Source: Marine Group II euryarchaeote MED-G38 (GTDB taxonomy: Archaea > Thermoplasmatota > Poseidoniia > Poseidoniales > Thalassarchaeaceae). From it: a stretch of 53,323 nucleotides of DNA. This document shows, in pieces, positions 52,990-53,323 of the stretch. Made by a program: the position numbers and the translations under genes. Position 1 is the first letter of the stretch, and every line of letters begins with the position of its first letter. A model generated the notes under the pieces. The model was not told where the DNA came from, did no database searches, and was given only the letters and a program-made list of their open reading frames with translations. The stretch spans positions 97,583-150,905 of the forward strand of contig NTJP01000002.1 of the NCBI GenBank assembly GCA_002457145.1. Direction: 5' to 3'.

Positions 52990-53323
52990 GTGACATATAG
53001 TAGCGAATCTCAGTCGGAAGTAAGAAAAATTCAATTAACTGGTGGTTCAACATATATAGTTAGTCTTCCTAAAAAATGGATTACTGAGCACGGTTTGGGT
53101 GCCAAAGATCAGGTAAGAATTGAATGGCGTCCTTCAGGTACTCTAAGAGTAATTGCAGATGCATCAAAAATTGTTAGGACCAGAGTAGTTGATATAAATT
53201 GTAAAGAAATTCCTGATCATATGATTTTTGATCATTTAGTCGCAGCTTATTTATCTGGTGCTAATAAGATTATTATATCGTCGGATAATGGAATTTCTCG
53301 AAAACAGAGTAAAATTCTTCGTA
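52990..53323 (+). CDS. AbrB/SpoVT-PhoU family phosphate-type regulator (N-terminal part, runs off window)
   Basis: 111 codons from GTG 52990 to the right edge with no stop. The N-terminus RKIQLTGGSTYIVSLPKKWI followed by DQVRIEWRPSGTLRVI is the swapped-hairpin AbrB/SpoVT-like DNA-binding domain that precedes PhoU domains in archaeal phosphate-uptake regulators. The start of the helical PhoU part (DHMIFDHLVAAYLSGANKIII) is also visible. No in-frame upstream start exists within about 35 bases. Likely a regulator of phosphate uptake; no pst genes are visible here. Confidence 0.85.
   Translation, partial: MTYSSESQSEVRKIQLTGGSTYIVSLPKKWITEHGLGAKDQVRIEWRPSGTLRVIADASKIVRTRVVDINCKEIPDHMIFDHLVAAYLSGANKIIISSDNGISRKQSKILR

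Noticed and set aside
1-53323. CRISPR arrays, insertion sequences, integrases, rRNA and tRNA genes
   Set aside because: No regularly spaced repeats, transposase or recombinase motifs, or RNA gene consensus sequences were seen on reading both strands.

Overview
The window looks like a piece of a compact, AT-rich euryarchaeal genome, most likely a planktonic Marine Group II archaeon (Candidatus Poseidoniales) or a close relative. Archaeal informational genes set the domain: ABCE1, archaeal-type AspRS, archaeal tRNA-guanine transglycosylase, a DRG GTPase, membrane-anchored LonB, ribosomal protein L40e, archaeal TIM, CTP-type riboflavin kinase, an UPF0147 protein and an AbrB-PhoU regulator. They are mixed with bacterial-looking genes (GrpE, FabH, class I PPK2, UMF1 and LysE transporters, ALDH, type II asparaginase), a mixture typical of MGII. 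Lineage is inferred from gene content only. I found no rRNA, tRNA, CRISPR array, insertion sequence or prophage.

Layout. 1-7910 (minus strand): a Rieske oxygenase running off the left edge, a small membrane protein, GrpE, ABCE1, two head-to-head prenyl synthases and sucCD. 8012-24995 (plus strand): sugar nucleotidyltransferase plus TIM, PPK2 plus a phospholipase-like lipoprotein, a TrmH-type methylase, fused aconitase X plus archaeal TGT, two ATPase/permease ABC pairs in tandem followed by a lipocalin-like protein, a PH-domain membrane protein, a TPR protein and TruA. 24982-30003 holds riboflavin kinase, a PqqB-like hydrolase, an alpha-oxoamine synthase, citrate synthase and an unusual GDPD. 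30105-35280 holds a UMF1 transporter, TatC, DRG, an unknown gene and an NMN adenylyltransferase. 35289-41729 is a tight minus-strand operon of formyltransferase, SDR, luciferase-like oxidoreductase, asparaginase II, aminomuconate-semialdehyde-type ALDH and FabH. 41786-53323 holds AspRS, TrmI, a giant surface protein with a thioredoxin domain, LonB, an MFS exporter, isoaspartyl peptidase, UPF0147, LysE, L40e and a partial PhoU-type regulator.

Themes. Carbon metabolism: citrate synthase of mitochondrial type, sucCD and TIM. Phosphate and phospholipid turnover: PPK2, PI-PLC-like lipoprotein, GDPD and a PhoU-type regulator. Isoprenoids: fused aconitase X (candidate phosphomevalonate dehydratase) and two squalene/phytoene synthase homologues. 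tRNA modification: TGT, TruA, TrmI and a SPOUT enzyme. Cell surface: the lipoprotein and the 1012-residue protein with a PGF-type C-terminal sorting signal.

Most unusual observations: (i) a GDPD whose catalytic HRG motif lies at the extreme C-terminus, consistent with circular permutation of the TIM barrel; (ii) an archaeal TGT lacking the three zinc-binding cysteines; (iii) an ABCE1 with an eroded Fe-S domain; (iv) the six-gene 35-42 kb operon, which resembles part of an aminomuconate/kynurenine-type pathway and includes an SDR without the Tyr-Lys catalytic pair; (v) several inverted repeats at or near start codons (truA, citrate synthase, lonB). Translation starts are often GTG or TTG, and many genes are coupled by 1-8 base overlaps.
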